In this document: positions 21,980 to 33,255 of the stretch, piece after piece | How the letters are laid out: each line of letters begins with the position of its first letter | Numbering within the stretch: the first letter of the stretch is position 1 | Origin: Edaphochlamys debaryana | Lineage: Eukaryota; Chlorophyta; Chlorophyceae; Chlamydomonadales | DNA: 64,000 nt | Assembly (NCBI GenBank): GCA_016858145.1 | Contig: JAEHOE010000025.1 | Location: 434,001-498,000 of the forward strand | Reading direction: 5' to 3' | Translations under genes and position numbers: made by a program | The notes under the pieces: model-generated | What the model saw: the letters and a program-made list of their open reading frames with translations, nothing else | Told to the model about the DNA's origin: nothing | Database searches by the model: none

Positions 21980-24900
21980 ATGCGTGTCGCGCAGCCCCAG
22001 ACCGCCCGCTGTGGCGTGTCTCGTCGCTCTGCCGTGAGCGTCAAGGCGCAGGCTGTGGTGAGTAACAGACGCGAGTGATTGCGTTTCGGGGTCTTGAGCT
22101 TTCGGCCGGCGTGCGGGTGTCGAAAGGGTGTGGTGTTCCCTGCGGAGTGCCGCCCTGCCGCTGCGCAGTCGCGTTCGTGTGATACTATAGGGGAAGTCGC
22201 GGACGTCGGGGTCGTCATTTGCGGTCACTGGGGTCGGTCGACTGCGCGTGCACCCTATTTGCAGGCGTCGCCCGCCCCGGCGACGGCCCAGCTGAAGACG
22301 GATGTGGCCAAGATTGCTGTGCTGGGGGCCTCTGGGTACACGGGTGCGGAGGTCGTGCGCCTCTGCGCCCTGCACCCCAACATCAAAGTCACGGTGCTCA
22401 CCGGCGACAAGCAGGCTGGCAAGGTGCGCCCCAGGTGCCTGGGATCAGCTTCCTGATGACTGTGCTGCGGGTTGGACCTATCAGGGCGTCGGCCCTGGCT
22501 CGGCGCGCCGCATCACGTGGCGCATGCAAGCCCTAGCGCCAGTCGCGGGCACCGTCGCTACTTCCTCGCTACAAAATACGCCTTTAGAACTCATTCTTAG
22601 TCTAGCGCGTCGGTTGCGTGATGATCCGCGCGACCCTGTCACGTCACGCGGCCCCCGCTGCCATCGACCGACGCGTGCAAGCCCTCGTCCCCCTTGCCCG
22701 CTCCCGCTCCCCCCAGGCCTTCTCGGATGTGTTCCCGCACCTCATGACCGCCTCCAACGTGCCCAAGCTGGTGAAGATCGACGACGTGAACTGGTCGGAC
22801 GTGGACGCGGCCTTCTGCTGCCTGCCGCACGCCACCACGCAGGTGGGGGGCGCTCCGGGCGGCCGGTCGGGCTGGAAGGGTCCGGGCCTGCGCACCGGCA
22901 GGCAGTCGTGCGGGCGAACGCCGAACGCTGGAGGTTGACATTACTGGGTATCACACGTTGAAGGTGCTGTGCGATGCGTTTGAATGCCCAGGGCCCCCCC
23001 TTTGACCCTAACGCCTACCCCTCCCGCTGCCATGTCCCCTCCCGCCCCCTCCCCCCCCAGGCTGTGATCAAGAACCTGCCCTCCAGCCTCAAGGTGGTGG
23101 ACCTGTCGGCGGACTTCCGCCTCAAGGACCCCAAGAGCTACGCCGAGTGGTGAGGAGGCCGGCGGGGCGGTGGTGGTGTGCTGCAGGGGGGAGGGGAGGG
23201 CAGGGGAGGGGGGCTTCTGCAGAAGGTGGGGTGCGGTGGGTGGGGTGACGCCGGGGAAAGACCGGGCGCCAATGGCCCCGGAGGCCCCAAGCCGGGTGTG
23301 CACTGCATTCCGCCGTGGGGGCCGAGAGGAGGTCGCCGAGGCTCCTCTGTTTCTGCGGCGGATGGAGCAGAGGGGCGCGGCAGCCATCGGGCGGCGGCAC
23401 AGGAGACGGAGGGAGCCCATGAGTGGCGCTCGCGGGCCGTGGCCCGCCCAGCACGGCACCGCCTATGGCAGACGGGCAGGACGGGTCCCGGGGACGGGCC
23501 CCCGGTTGCGGCCTTGGGGTGGTGGCGGCCAAGCGGCGGCGCAGCTGAAGCTTTGCTGGGCACCTGGAGGGGCCTGGGGGCCTTCTGAGGCCCTGCAAGC
23601 ACACGCCCGCGCGGGATGGTCGCTGACCTGCGGGGGGCACCCTGGGCCACGGTGGGCCTGCCCCGGGCTGCTGCCAGGCCCAGCCGGGGTCCAGCCGTCT
23701 GGCGGACAAGGCTTGGTTACACTCGACCGGCCCAGAGGGCGCCTTGTGAACCCCGCCCAAGTTGCGCTGTGCAGCGCTGGGCGCCCCGGCCAGGGCCGGA
23801 GGCAGCACACAGGCAGCAGCAGGCAGCGGAGGGGTGGAGGGTGGAGAGCGGCGCGAGGGGGCAGCACGGCTCGCGGGGAGAGGCGCGGCGCAGGCGCCTG
23901 TACCTGCGCCGGACTGCTGGCGCGGGTGGAGGGGGGCGCAGGAGGGGGTCCCTTGGCCTCGGACCCGAGCATGAGGCGCCTCGACCGCACGGAGGGGCCC
24001 CTCCGCAGGCCGGGGGTGTGGCGGCGGCGCCACCGAGCCAGGGTGCACAGCACCGGGGCTGCCCGGGGGGGTTCCCTGGACTCGGCAGCCAGCTCCCGGC
24101 TGCCATACGTGTCGCCAGGCATAGTGCTGCGGTGATACTGGCAGTACGGGTGATACTGGCAGTACCGTTGACCCTGCGAGATGGCGTTTCCGACGTGGGG
24201 TGCTGATGTTTTGCGCCATCTGCCGTATGCAGGTACGGCCACGAGCACGCCGCCCTGGATCTGCAGAAGGAGGCGGTGTACGGCCTCACGGAGATCTACC
24301 GTGACCAGGTGGGCAGACGGGGGGATGGAGGGGGGGCCGAGCCCAGGGGCCGAGGGAGATCGGAAGGGGGCGAAGGAGCAACCTAAGGCCTTGGGGGGAG
24401 GACAGAGGTAGAGATTGCCTCAAGATCTACTGGGGTGACTACATTGGGGCCGCCCAGGGAGTGAGGGGACGCCCAGGAGAGCGTGATGAGCAGTGAGTCG
24501 CAGCAAGGGGACGAGAACAGCAGCGGCGCTCCAGGGTAGTAGGGGACAAGCATGGGACACGTGGTGATGCTCCCCGTGATGCCCCGACACCCCGCTGAAG
24601 AGTCCCTCATGCGCCCCCCGCCCCCCCCTCCTCCTCAGGTGAAGAAGGCGCGCCTGCTCGCCAACCCCGGCTGTTACCCCACCTGCAGCCAGCTGCCCCT
24701 CTACCCCCTGGTCAAGGTACGTGGGGGAACACGGAGCAGGGCGCAGGGGCCGAAGGGCAAGGGGAGGGCCCCGAACGCGAGGGGCGTATCTTGTTTGGGC
24801 AGGACGCCAGAGGCGGCTTAAGCAGAGGATGGCTCCAGCAAGCCAGGCCTCCCCCAGCTAGCTCTCCTCCCCTGGACCCATTCTGATCCAGTCCTGCCCG

Positions 24901-26935
24901 TCCCCTGTCTATTCCACCTCGCCTACCCCCCCCCTCCAGGCCGGCCTGGTGCTGCCTGATGACATCATCATTGACGCCAAGTCGGGTGGGGCCTTTGGGG
25001 GGGAGCTGATCAGAGAAGGGGGGGTAAAGGCGGCGGGCAGTGTCGGGGAGGGGTGCAGCGAAGCGGCTTGCTAGCACGGAAGACCCAGCATCGCAGTACG
25101 ATGGGGTTAAGGCCCCCAGCGCCAGGAGCGCGGGGCCATTTGGGGTGCGGCCGGATGACTCGATGCGATCCGGGGCAAGAGAGGGTGGGCAGGACAGGGG
25201 ACTTGAAGGGACGCAGATGATCAGGACAATCCGGCCTCAGCCCATGAGCCCCCCCCCCCGCCAACCAGTCGTAGCACTAGTACCGACCGCACACCACACC
25301 ACCCGCCCCCCCTCCGCCCCGCAGGCGTGTCCGGCGCCGGCCGCGCCGCCAAGGAGTCCAACCTGTACTGTGAGATTGCGGAGGGCATCAACTCGTACGC
25401 CGTGGGCAGCCACCGCCACATGCCGGAGATCGAGCAGGTGGGGGTGGGGGTGGGGATGGAGGGTGCGGGGGGTGTTTGAAGCTGAGAGCCGGAGAGCGTC
25501 TTTACGCCTGCGCCAGGAAAGCTGGGTGCGGGGGGGAGGGCGCGGAGCTGGTGGCAGCTCAGTTGGGGGTGGGGATGGGGCTAAGAGGGCTGTGCACAGG
25601 GACAGGGAGGGCTGCGCGGAAGGAGGCAGCGCAGGTTGGATGTGCGCAGGAGAGGGCTGGCAAGGAAAGGGGCCGTTGGGAACTGCGGCACTGCGGAACT
25701 GCGCAGTCAGAGGGGCTGCTGTTGTATGTGGGCTGTGCTGGGCATGTACGCACTCCGGCATCCGCCACCGCTTCTACCCGTTGCAACCCCTTGGCGTTGG
25801 CAGGATCGCTGCTGATGCCGTCTCTGGTGAAATTAAAAGCCCTTGCACCCCACCCCACACCAAATACGCAGGGCCTGAGCGAGGCCGCCGGTGCGCCGGT
25901 GCGCATCAGCTTCACCCCCCACCTCATGAACCTGAGCAGGTGGGGCGCAGGGGGGCCTGGAGGGGAGGTGCGCGGGGGGTGGGGGTGTTGCGTGCAGGCA
26001 GGCATGGCGGCCGCCGCCAAGCCACCATGGGGGAGGCCATGCGGGGAGCGGGGGAGCCGCTGAGGCGGGGCTGCAGGGCCTCGCGACGGCGCAACCAGCA
26101 CCCAGCAAGCCACTGCGTCACTCCCTCAGCCACCCACCACATGCTCCCAGGAGCCACACTGAAGAGTCCTCCCAAGCACCTACAGCCTGCCTGCATTGAG
26201 GGCTGCGCACGGATGCCCGCCAGACGGGCCAAGCCGGCTCTAGGCTGCACCCGGCTGACGGGCTGGTCACGAGCCTAGAAGCCTACGAGCTACGCTGCCG
26301 CTCACGCGCCCGGTGTCTCCCCCTGCCCCCCCCAGGGGCATGCAGTGCACCATGTACGTCAAGACGGCGCCGGGCGTTACGGCGGACGACCTGCGCTCGC
26401 ACCTGGAGAAGGCGTACGAGGGGGAGCACTTCGTCAAGGTGGGTGGGTGGGAGCAAGCGGGGGCGGAGCGGGGGGGGGGGGAGGACCGGGGAGCGTATGG
26501 GCCGAGGGTGGGACTTGGCGTCAAGTGTGGTCGTGTCGGCACAGCCCTGTCCCGCACCCGGGCGTCTCCTGAGCCCGTTCGCACACCGCTCAGGCCCTTT
26601 CAGGTCAGCCCAGTTCAGCCCCTCGTCCCTCCCACCCCCACCCCCAACCCCCCCTCCCCACTTCCTCCCCTCCCTGATCCTCCCTCCCACTCCCCCTCCT
26701 CTTCCTCCCGCCCCAGGTCCTGCCCAAGGGCGTCATCCCCCACACCCGCCACGTGCGCGGCTCCAACTTTGCGCTCATGAACGTGTTCCCCGACCGCCTG
26801 CCCGGCCGCGCGGTGGTCATCTGCTGCATCGACAACCTGGTCAAGGGCGCCTCGGGGCAGGGGCTGCAGAACCTCAACCTCATGATGGGCTGGCCCGAGA
26901 CCACCGCCCTGGGCCAGCTGGCCATGTTCCCCTAA
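21980..26935 (+). CDS. ARGC: N-acetyl-gamma-glutamyl-phosphate reductase, plastid precursor
   Basis: Eleven exons (21980-22057, 22265-22423, 22717-22842, 23061-23149, 24233-24308, 24639-24716, 24940-24985, 25325-25437, 25872-25939, 26336-26438, 26717-26935) join in frame to 384 aa. The enzyme reduces N-acetylglutamyl-phosphate with NADPH to N-acetylglutamate semialdehyde, the third step of arginine/ornithine synthesis. Residues 1-40 are a plastid leader. The nucleotide-binding loop [10 protein letters not shown] is at 47-56. Further signatures are [13 protein letters not shown], the catalytic ANPGCYPT with Cys188, [24 protein letters not shown], the FTPHL motif with His272, and [19 protein letters not shown] near the end. 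Length and all active-site motifs are normal for the family. Intron 4 (23150-24232) is unusually long. A TGTAA lies at 27475. Confidence 0.97.
23150..24232 (+). other. Long GC-rich intron 4 of ArgC
   Basis: This 1.08-kb intron is several times longer than the other introns of the gene. It stays open in several frames on both strands because stop codons are rare in such GC-rich sequence. The predicted peptides are Arg/Gly/Ala-rich and have no domain. Two tandem copies of GTGATACTGGCAGTACGG lie at 24132-24167, near the 3' splice site. Confidence 0.6.
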
Positions 26936-27608
26936 GGAAGGAAAAGTAGGGGAAGGAAGGGTGGAAGGAGGGGTGAGGCGGGGGGAGGCTGAGGCGCGGA
27001 GGAGTCGTGGAGGCGGGAGGCTTGAGCCCTGTGGATGACGTCACGGGCACGGCTTGGGCGCGTGGATGGTGGGCGTAGGGGCCAGGAGCGCTGACTGCGC
27101 GCGCGGAGCCAGGCTGGCTGCGGTGGGGCTCTTGCAATAAGTGAGCACCGTTGGGGCTTGAGGGGGGCGGCGCGGACGGGGCCTGGAGAGGGGGGCCCGA
27201 CGCGCACCACGAGGTGCAGCCATGCAGAAGAACAGGGGGCAGTTCTGGCTGGCGGTTCGGCCCTCGTAGAGGTCAGGAGATGTGTGTTGCTTGACGGAGC
27301 GCCTCACGAGCGGGTGAGGGACGCTGATGTTGTATGGTATTCTAGTTTGGCGTCGTCTCGAAGCGTGATCGTTACTACGGGACGGGACCAGGCAGGATTG
27401 CTTGCATGGGGAGCGCGCTGCGCTGCGCTGTTGTACACTTCGGTTTGTCCAGGGATGCGGTATCCCTTGGAGACTGTAAGCAGCCGTGCTCAAGTACCGA
27501 CCCTTCCACCTTCCAGGCCTAGCCCCTCCCTGCATGCCCTACACAGCACCCCCCTACCATCGATACCATCGCCTCAGCATCGGCTCCGAATTGGAAGCGG
27601 CGGCAGCC
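26936..27608. other. Convergent 3' intergenic region
   Basis: Both neighbours end here: ArgC on the plus strand at 26935 and the SET protein on the minus strand at 27609. No gene is seen. The TGTAA listed at 27475-27479 is the best 3'-end signal for ArgC. Confidence 0.5.
27475..27479 (+). terminator. TGTAA poly(A) signal candidate for ArgC
   Basis: The pentamer lies 540 nt after the ArgC stop, on the coding strand, in the convergent intergenic region. It is the first TGTAA noticed there. Confidence 0.35.
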
Positions 27609-30600
27609 TCAGGGCAGCACCTCGCGGTTGCCTTCCTGCACGCCGGGCCCCTGTCTGCTCGCCTCATCCCTGGCTGCGCCGCCGCCCTCGCACCCCTCCC
27701 ACGCCGCCGCCAGCTCCCCACACCACCCCGCCCCGAAGCCCCGCAGCAGCCGCTCCCCCGGGCCAATGTCCCGCAGCGCCACCAGCACCGGCAGCAGCAC
27801 GCCGCGGGCGCACACGGCCAGCACCTGCGCGGTCGGCGAGGGAGGAGGGGGTGGGGAGCAGGGGCAGGGGGGCAGGGGACCGGGACACAGGATCTTAGGA
27901 TGGCGAGGGGGCAGAGACGGAGAAGGGCGTGAGCCGTAATCCGCCGCCTGGGTACGTGAGGAGACCTCTTGTGGGGCGGGCGCTTGCGGTGAGCCCCGCA
28001 GAGGGGCACCGTAGCACGCACCGCGCAGTTGGGCTGGGAGGCTGGTCCCGGCGGGGTGCCGCCCTGTGCCCTGTCCGCCGCGGCAATGCAGGCAGTGAGG
28101 GGGTCTGCCACCAGCGCCCCCACGCCGCCGTAACCCAGCTGGGACAGCACCAGCGAGCCTGCCGGGGGAGAGGCGGGGGTGAGTCGCGAGTGGGGCAGCA
28201 GGTATTGACGAGGCTCAGCGGCTGAGCAGGGGCAGCGCCGGGGAGGGGTATGGCGTGTGTTAAGGCGGTACATAGGCAGCCGAGCGCACCGAGTGGAGGC
28301 AGCTTCCGCCCCAATGGCGCACCTTGCTCGCTGCCCCGCCAGGTGCCCCCACTGACGTCCACCGGGTACGGCATCAGCAGCGACCCCGCCATCACCCGCC
28401 ACGCCACCTCCCGAGAGCCAGGGCCGCCACCACCGCCGCCGGGGCCCTGCACCGATGCCGCCACCTGCGCCGCCACTTCGGGCCGGCAGCACGCCAGGCC
28501 CTGCGGCGACACGAACCTCCGCCGCGCCCCGCCGCATCACGTAGCCCCCCACCACGCACACCGCCGCGCCCCGCCCGATGGGCTCCGTGGCCTCGAGCCA
28601 CACCTCCCCGCCGCCCGGGTCCCGCCGCGCCGCCAGGCCCGTGCGCGCCACGGTGCCCTCGGGCAGCGACCCCTTGGCTGCGCCGCCCCCGCCCCCGCCC
28701 CCGCCCTCGCCCCCGCCCTGCCCCGCCAGCCACAGCAGGCACGCCAGCGAGGCGCACAGCGTGCCCCGATCCAGGCCATGAGCGAGGAAGGCCTCCGCAC
28801 CGGCCCCTCCCGACCCCGCGTCGACCCCCAGGATGCTGAGCTGCAGTGCGGCCGCCGGGGCTGCTGCTGCTGCGTGGTGGCTGTCTTGGCCGTGGAGGAG
28901 GAGGGGCCCCTGCTGGCTGCGCTCCAGGGAATCGCACTGCGCGTGCGCGGCGCGGACGAAGGAGGCGACGGCGGGGTGGAAGGTGAGGCCGCACAGCCGC
29001 AGCTCGCCGGGGCGCAGGGGCGGTAGGCCCCGGCCTGGCCGGACGTAGCCGTGCAGGTGCGTGATGGAGGCCGCGGGCAGGCCGGGCCAGGCGGCGGCGG
29101 GGTCGGGAGCCGGTGTCTGTAGCCCAGCGTCACCGGCTGGAGGGCGGGGTGCGACGCGGGGTGCCTGCTGGCTGGTGGCTGAAACGTCGCGAGCCTGAGC
29201 GTCCGTGCTAGGGCCAAAGGCCGCAGTAGGTGCAGCGGTAGGGGCGCCGCTAGCCATGCGGCTCTCACCACTTCTTGCGCCTCTGACTGCTGAGAGGCCC
29301 GTGACGTGGCTTGCTGGAGAAGCATTGAGCTGACCTGGGCTGTCTGGGCGGGGCACCCGAGCTGCGCTGGGCAGCAAGTGTCGGTCGACGCCCCCGTGTG
29401 CTCTTGGGGCCACGGAGGGCTGCTGTTCTGCGCCCGTCGCAAGCCGTTGCGGAGAAGCGGAGGTTTGGCCTGGACCCTCCATGGGTGCCCGGACCGCGCT
29501 CGTCACTATTCGCCCGCCTGCGTCCCCGGGGGTTTGCGGGGCCGTGGCGGCCTGCGCCGCGGCGCGCCGTGGCGGGAACGGGCCGTTACCAGTCCGGCTG
29601 GGGACGGGTGTGTTTGGAGGGGCGACCAGGCCCGTCGGCTTGTGGACCGCAGGGGGCTGGGGTCCAAGTGGCGCTGTGGGCCCGAGCGCTGCCGTGTGGC
29701 CGAAGGCCGCGGCCGGCATGGAGGCCGGCATGGAGGCAGCGGCAGAGCTGCTGCTGCCGGCCGCGATAGCACCGAGCACAGTACCGCTCAAGCTACCGGT
29801 GGAGGAGGGGGCCGGTGTGGCAAGCAGACCTGCCTGTGGTGACGCGGCTTGCGGGCACGGACGGTGCAGGCTGCCAGGTGCCGCCAGCTCGCTGGGCTGT
29901 GCACCCCCGGCGCCCTGGCCCTGCCGGGCTGGTGCAGTGCCGGGTGGGGAGCTTGGGTTGACCCGTACGGCTGGCGGCCGATGCCCTCCCCCAGCTGAGC
30001 CCTCCACCTCAAGACCGGGAGCTGGCGGCGGCCGGCGGGCGGTTCCTCGCATCCCAGTAGCTGCCGCCTGAGCCCCGAGCATCAGCGCCCGGCCCGACGG
30101 CCGCAGCACGGGAACGGGCGGCCCTGCCGCTGCTGCTGCTGCTCCGTCGGCCGGCAGAGCGGTGCTTACAAGGTCGCTGGTTGGCCCTTTCGGCCGTGCC
30201 GCTGGCAGCTGCTCCGTGCCGTCCTTGGCCTCGTCCCGCTCCACCACCGCCCGCCCGTCCTCCAGCACGGTAAGGCGGAAGGTGGTCATCACGCGAGGGT
30301 TCGGCGGCCCGCCCGCGACGCCTATCAGCAGCGCGCCATGCCCCTTGAAGCCGACGATGCAGCGGCGCGGACCCCGGGCGGTGAGCTCTACCTCGTGGTG
30401 CAGCCGTAAGGGGCCGCCTGGCGCCCGGCCGTACAGCTGTACGGACTGGTTGCTGCCGGTCTCGCGTGCCGCCCGCAGCTCGGCCGGGAAGGCGTGCTGC
30501 AGCGCCGGCAGGGTGCTGGTCAGGCAGTGGTCCTTTGCCTTGAGCACGTAGGAGGCCACCACACGCTCCCTCGCGCCAACTGCGGCCGGTGTGTGCACTG

Positions 30601-33255
30601 CCGCCCCACTTCCGCCGGCAAGGGCTTGCCCATGGGGTCCTCGAGCCTGGGCGCCGCCAGTCGGGGCGCTGCCCCGCACGGACCCAGCAGAGGGCCCTCC
30701 GGGGCTGGCGCGGGGCCGGCCAGCTGCACCGGCGGCAGAGGAGGGCAGCGGCGCTGCTGCACGGCCCCCGCCCGACTGCACGACTTCCTCGCCGCTGTCT
30801 TCGTCTGCGGAGGAGTCGTCGATGACAATGGTGGAGTCGTCGGAGACCTGCGTGGCCGGTGGAGGGGGCAGCGGGGTCTCAGTGAGGACGTGCGTGATGC
30901 GGGGGTGAGATGCGTCGTGCATGGGCGAAGCGGAGCCCGGCTGCCAAAAGAGAGGCCCCTTTGTTCACAGGCAACGGCGTGGTCTCAGTGAGTGTGTGGT
31001 CAAGGTGCCGCTCCGTCACACGCAACATCACTGCAGCGCACCTCCTCTGGCACAGGTTGGAGCGCCTCGGGGCGTGGCCGCTGCCCCGGCTGTCCGCCGC
31101 GCCTGGCCGCCACCACTGTCATTGCTGCCGCCATTCGGCCGGGCGTGCAGGCAGCTGCGCGCCCAGGCCCTCCGCCCGGGGCTCCTCGGCGCACCCCGCC
31201 TGCGGAGTCGGCGTGGGACGCTCCTCTGCTGCCGGCGGCCAGCCCTACCGCGGCGCCCCCGCCAGTCCCGCCTGGCCAGTATGCTCCCGCTGCAAAGCAG
31301 AGCGAGCCGGAGGAGTCTTCTGAGCCAGCGGGTTGAGCCGCTGTACGCCCACCACTGTGCTGCGCAGGCCCCGTGGGGGCAGGGCCGCCGCTGGCAGGGT
31401 GGCCCTCAGACCATCCCATCCCGGGGCCCCGTGCGGGCGCGGAGGCTGTGGCTCCAATGCCAACCAGTCGCCTCATTGACTTTGGTGGTCCCTCGGCGGG
31501 GGGGCGCTCTGGGGCCTCACGAGCTGCCTCGGCCTCGCGTGTGGTCGCCAGCGCCGCGTGATCTCGCTTCCGGCCGGCCAAACCGCCAGCGCCGCTACTG
31601 CCGGTAGCGCTTGCTTTGAGCAGCACGCTGCCGCCTTGCTGCCTGGCAGCGCCGCGGTCGCCAGCCGTGTGGTGCTGTCGATATTGTTCCTGCTGCTGCT
31701 GCTGGCGCTGCAGGTGGAGGGTGACAGCCGCCTCGCGGCCCAGCTGCGCTGCGAGGGCAGCGCCAGCCGGGCTCAGCAGCTGCCCCGGACCCGGCGCCAG
31801 GCCCAGGATGTCAGCGATGGCCAGGAGCGCAGTCTCAGGCCGCCCTGCGCCCACTATACCCATGCGGCCACTCGCAAGGCAACTGGCTGCCGGTACCATC
31901 TCGCCGTTCGCCTGCTGTCCAGCAGCATCCGCCAGGGCCGCGAGCAGCAGCGGCAGGCCGGATGAGGGGGGTGGACCAAGGGCCAGGCGGCCTTGCATGC
32001 CGACGGAGGCAGCTCCTGGCGAAGCGCCGACACGGGGCGTTGAGGTGACCGCCGCCGCACGTGAGGCGGACCGTGGCGGGGCTCCCGGCGGGGCTGCTTC
32101 CACCACCGCCCTGCCGTCCTCCAGCACCGCCAGTCGGAAAGCCGTGGCCCCGACCCGCTCCGCCCCGCCCCCCGCAGCAGACAGCAGCGCGCCGTGGCCT
32201 GAGAAGCCCAGCGAGGAGCTGTGCGGGCCGAGCGCCATCAGCCGTACTCCGTCGTACGGCACCACGCTGCCGTCCAGCATCCTGCCGTACAGGCGCACGA
32301 CCTGGCTCTCGCTCGTGTCCCACGCCGCTTGGACCTGCGCCGGGAAGGCGTGCAGCGCGGATGCGGCACTGGCGATAAGGCCCAGCCCTATGGTCGTCAG
32401 GGGGTAAGCAGCAGCACCGCCAGTCGCAGCAGGTTGAACAGGCTTCTTATAGGCGCCGGCGGCGGGCCGGGCAGTGCCGTTGGCAGCCGCAGCAGAGCCA
32501 TCAGCTGCCACTGCGTGAGGGGTGGCTGGAGAAGGAGGGGCTGGAGGCGGGCCAGGCCTGGCGGGTCTGTCCTCTGCAGGGGCGCCCCGAGCCTTGCGCA
32601 GGATCAGCAGGTGCCTGCGGCTGACGCGCGCAACGGTGCCAGCAGCCGTGAGGGTCCAGTCAGAGACCTGTGTGCGAGGTGGGAGGAAGACGTAAGCACC
32701 GGCTACTGCCTACAGGATGCCCGCTCGGAGAGCAGAGCGAGGCCAGCTCACCTCGGCTGCTGGCTTGCGCGGTACGGCTTCGCATGCGCTCACATCCTCT
32801 GCCGCGTTTGCCTCGTTTGCCGCTGGCTTAGGCGCCACGGCGGCGGAGGAGGAGGAGGAGCGCAGCAGCTCCACCCACACCGCCGCCACGCGGCGTGCGG
32901 GCTCGGCGGCCCCTTCCCCCGCAGCCCCGCCCCGTGCCCCAGGGCTGTACTCCTCCTCCGCTGCCAGTGCCAGCGCGTGTCCCGGAGCCGCGCCGCTGCG
33001 CTGCAGCCACGCAGACAGGCCCTCCAGCTGCCAGGGGCCTCCGCCACCACCGGCCCCACCGAGCTTGAGCCTCAGCCAGGCGCCGAGGGGCGGCTGCCCG
33101 CGCTCCACTGGGGCCAGACGGAGGGGCACGCCCCGCAGCGGTAGCCCCGCCTGCGTGAAGCCCGGCCCCAGCAGTTGTGTGATGGCATCGGGCGGAAGAC
33201 TCACGACGCCATAGCGCAGGGCCTCTGCGTCCAGCCGGACGCAAGTGGAGCCCAT
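27609..33255 (-). CDS. SET-domain protein with three B3-like N-terminal repeats; apparent 1-base frameshift
   Basis: Five exons: 32752-33255, 31042-32667, 28323-30847, 28022-28158 and 27609-27824. They total about 1668 aa if one base of a four-base C run at 28527-28530 is disregarded. Exon 1 carries a domain resembling a plant B3 DNA-binding barrel (LRYGVVSLPPDAITQLLGP, GPWQLEGLSAWLQ). Repeats 2 (about residues 255-350) and 3 (about 808-905) share AFPA..., V-LYGR, GF-GHGALL and FRL-VLEDGRAVVE. Exons 2 and 3 both open with VSD. Exon 3 starts with the SUMO-interaction-like TIVIDDSSADEDSGEE. A SET domain follows (about 1446-1640): GTVARTGLAARRD, PIGRGAAVCVVGGYVM, GYGGVGALVADP, SQPNCAV and LVALRDIGPGERLLRGFG. 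The canonical NHS-C and the late catalytic Tyr are not evident, so methyltransferase activity is doubtful. A role in chromatin is inferred. Confidence 0.75.
28527..28530 (-). other. Candidate frameshift site in the SET exon
   Basis: Upstream of this G4 run (coding strand) the frame reads VCVVGGYVMRR; downstream the SET-like frame (FVSPQGLACCRPEVAAQ, then AWRVMAGSLLMPYPVDVSGG) is +1. Only the downstream frame gives a phase-1 donor at 28323 that fits the acceptor at 28158. Dropping one G restores a continuous reading. A very short intron of about 40 nt is the alternative. Confidence 0.6.

Noticed and set aside
23170..24135. 321-codon open frame inside ArgC intron 4
   Set aside because: Lies wholly in an intron proved by frame and by ArgC motifs on both sides; the peptide is Gly/Arg-rich and competes with other open frames on both strands.
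27554..30922. Single 1122-codon minus-strand frame taken as one exon
   Set aside because: It reads through two introns. True exons are recognised by the SET motifs in changed frame, the intron phases and the stop at 27609.
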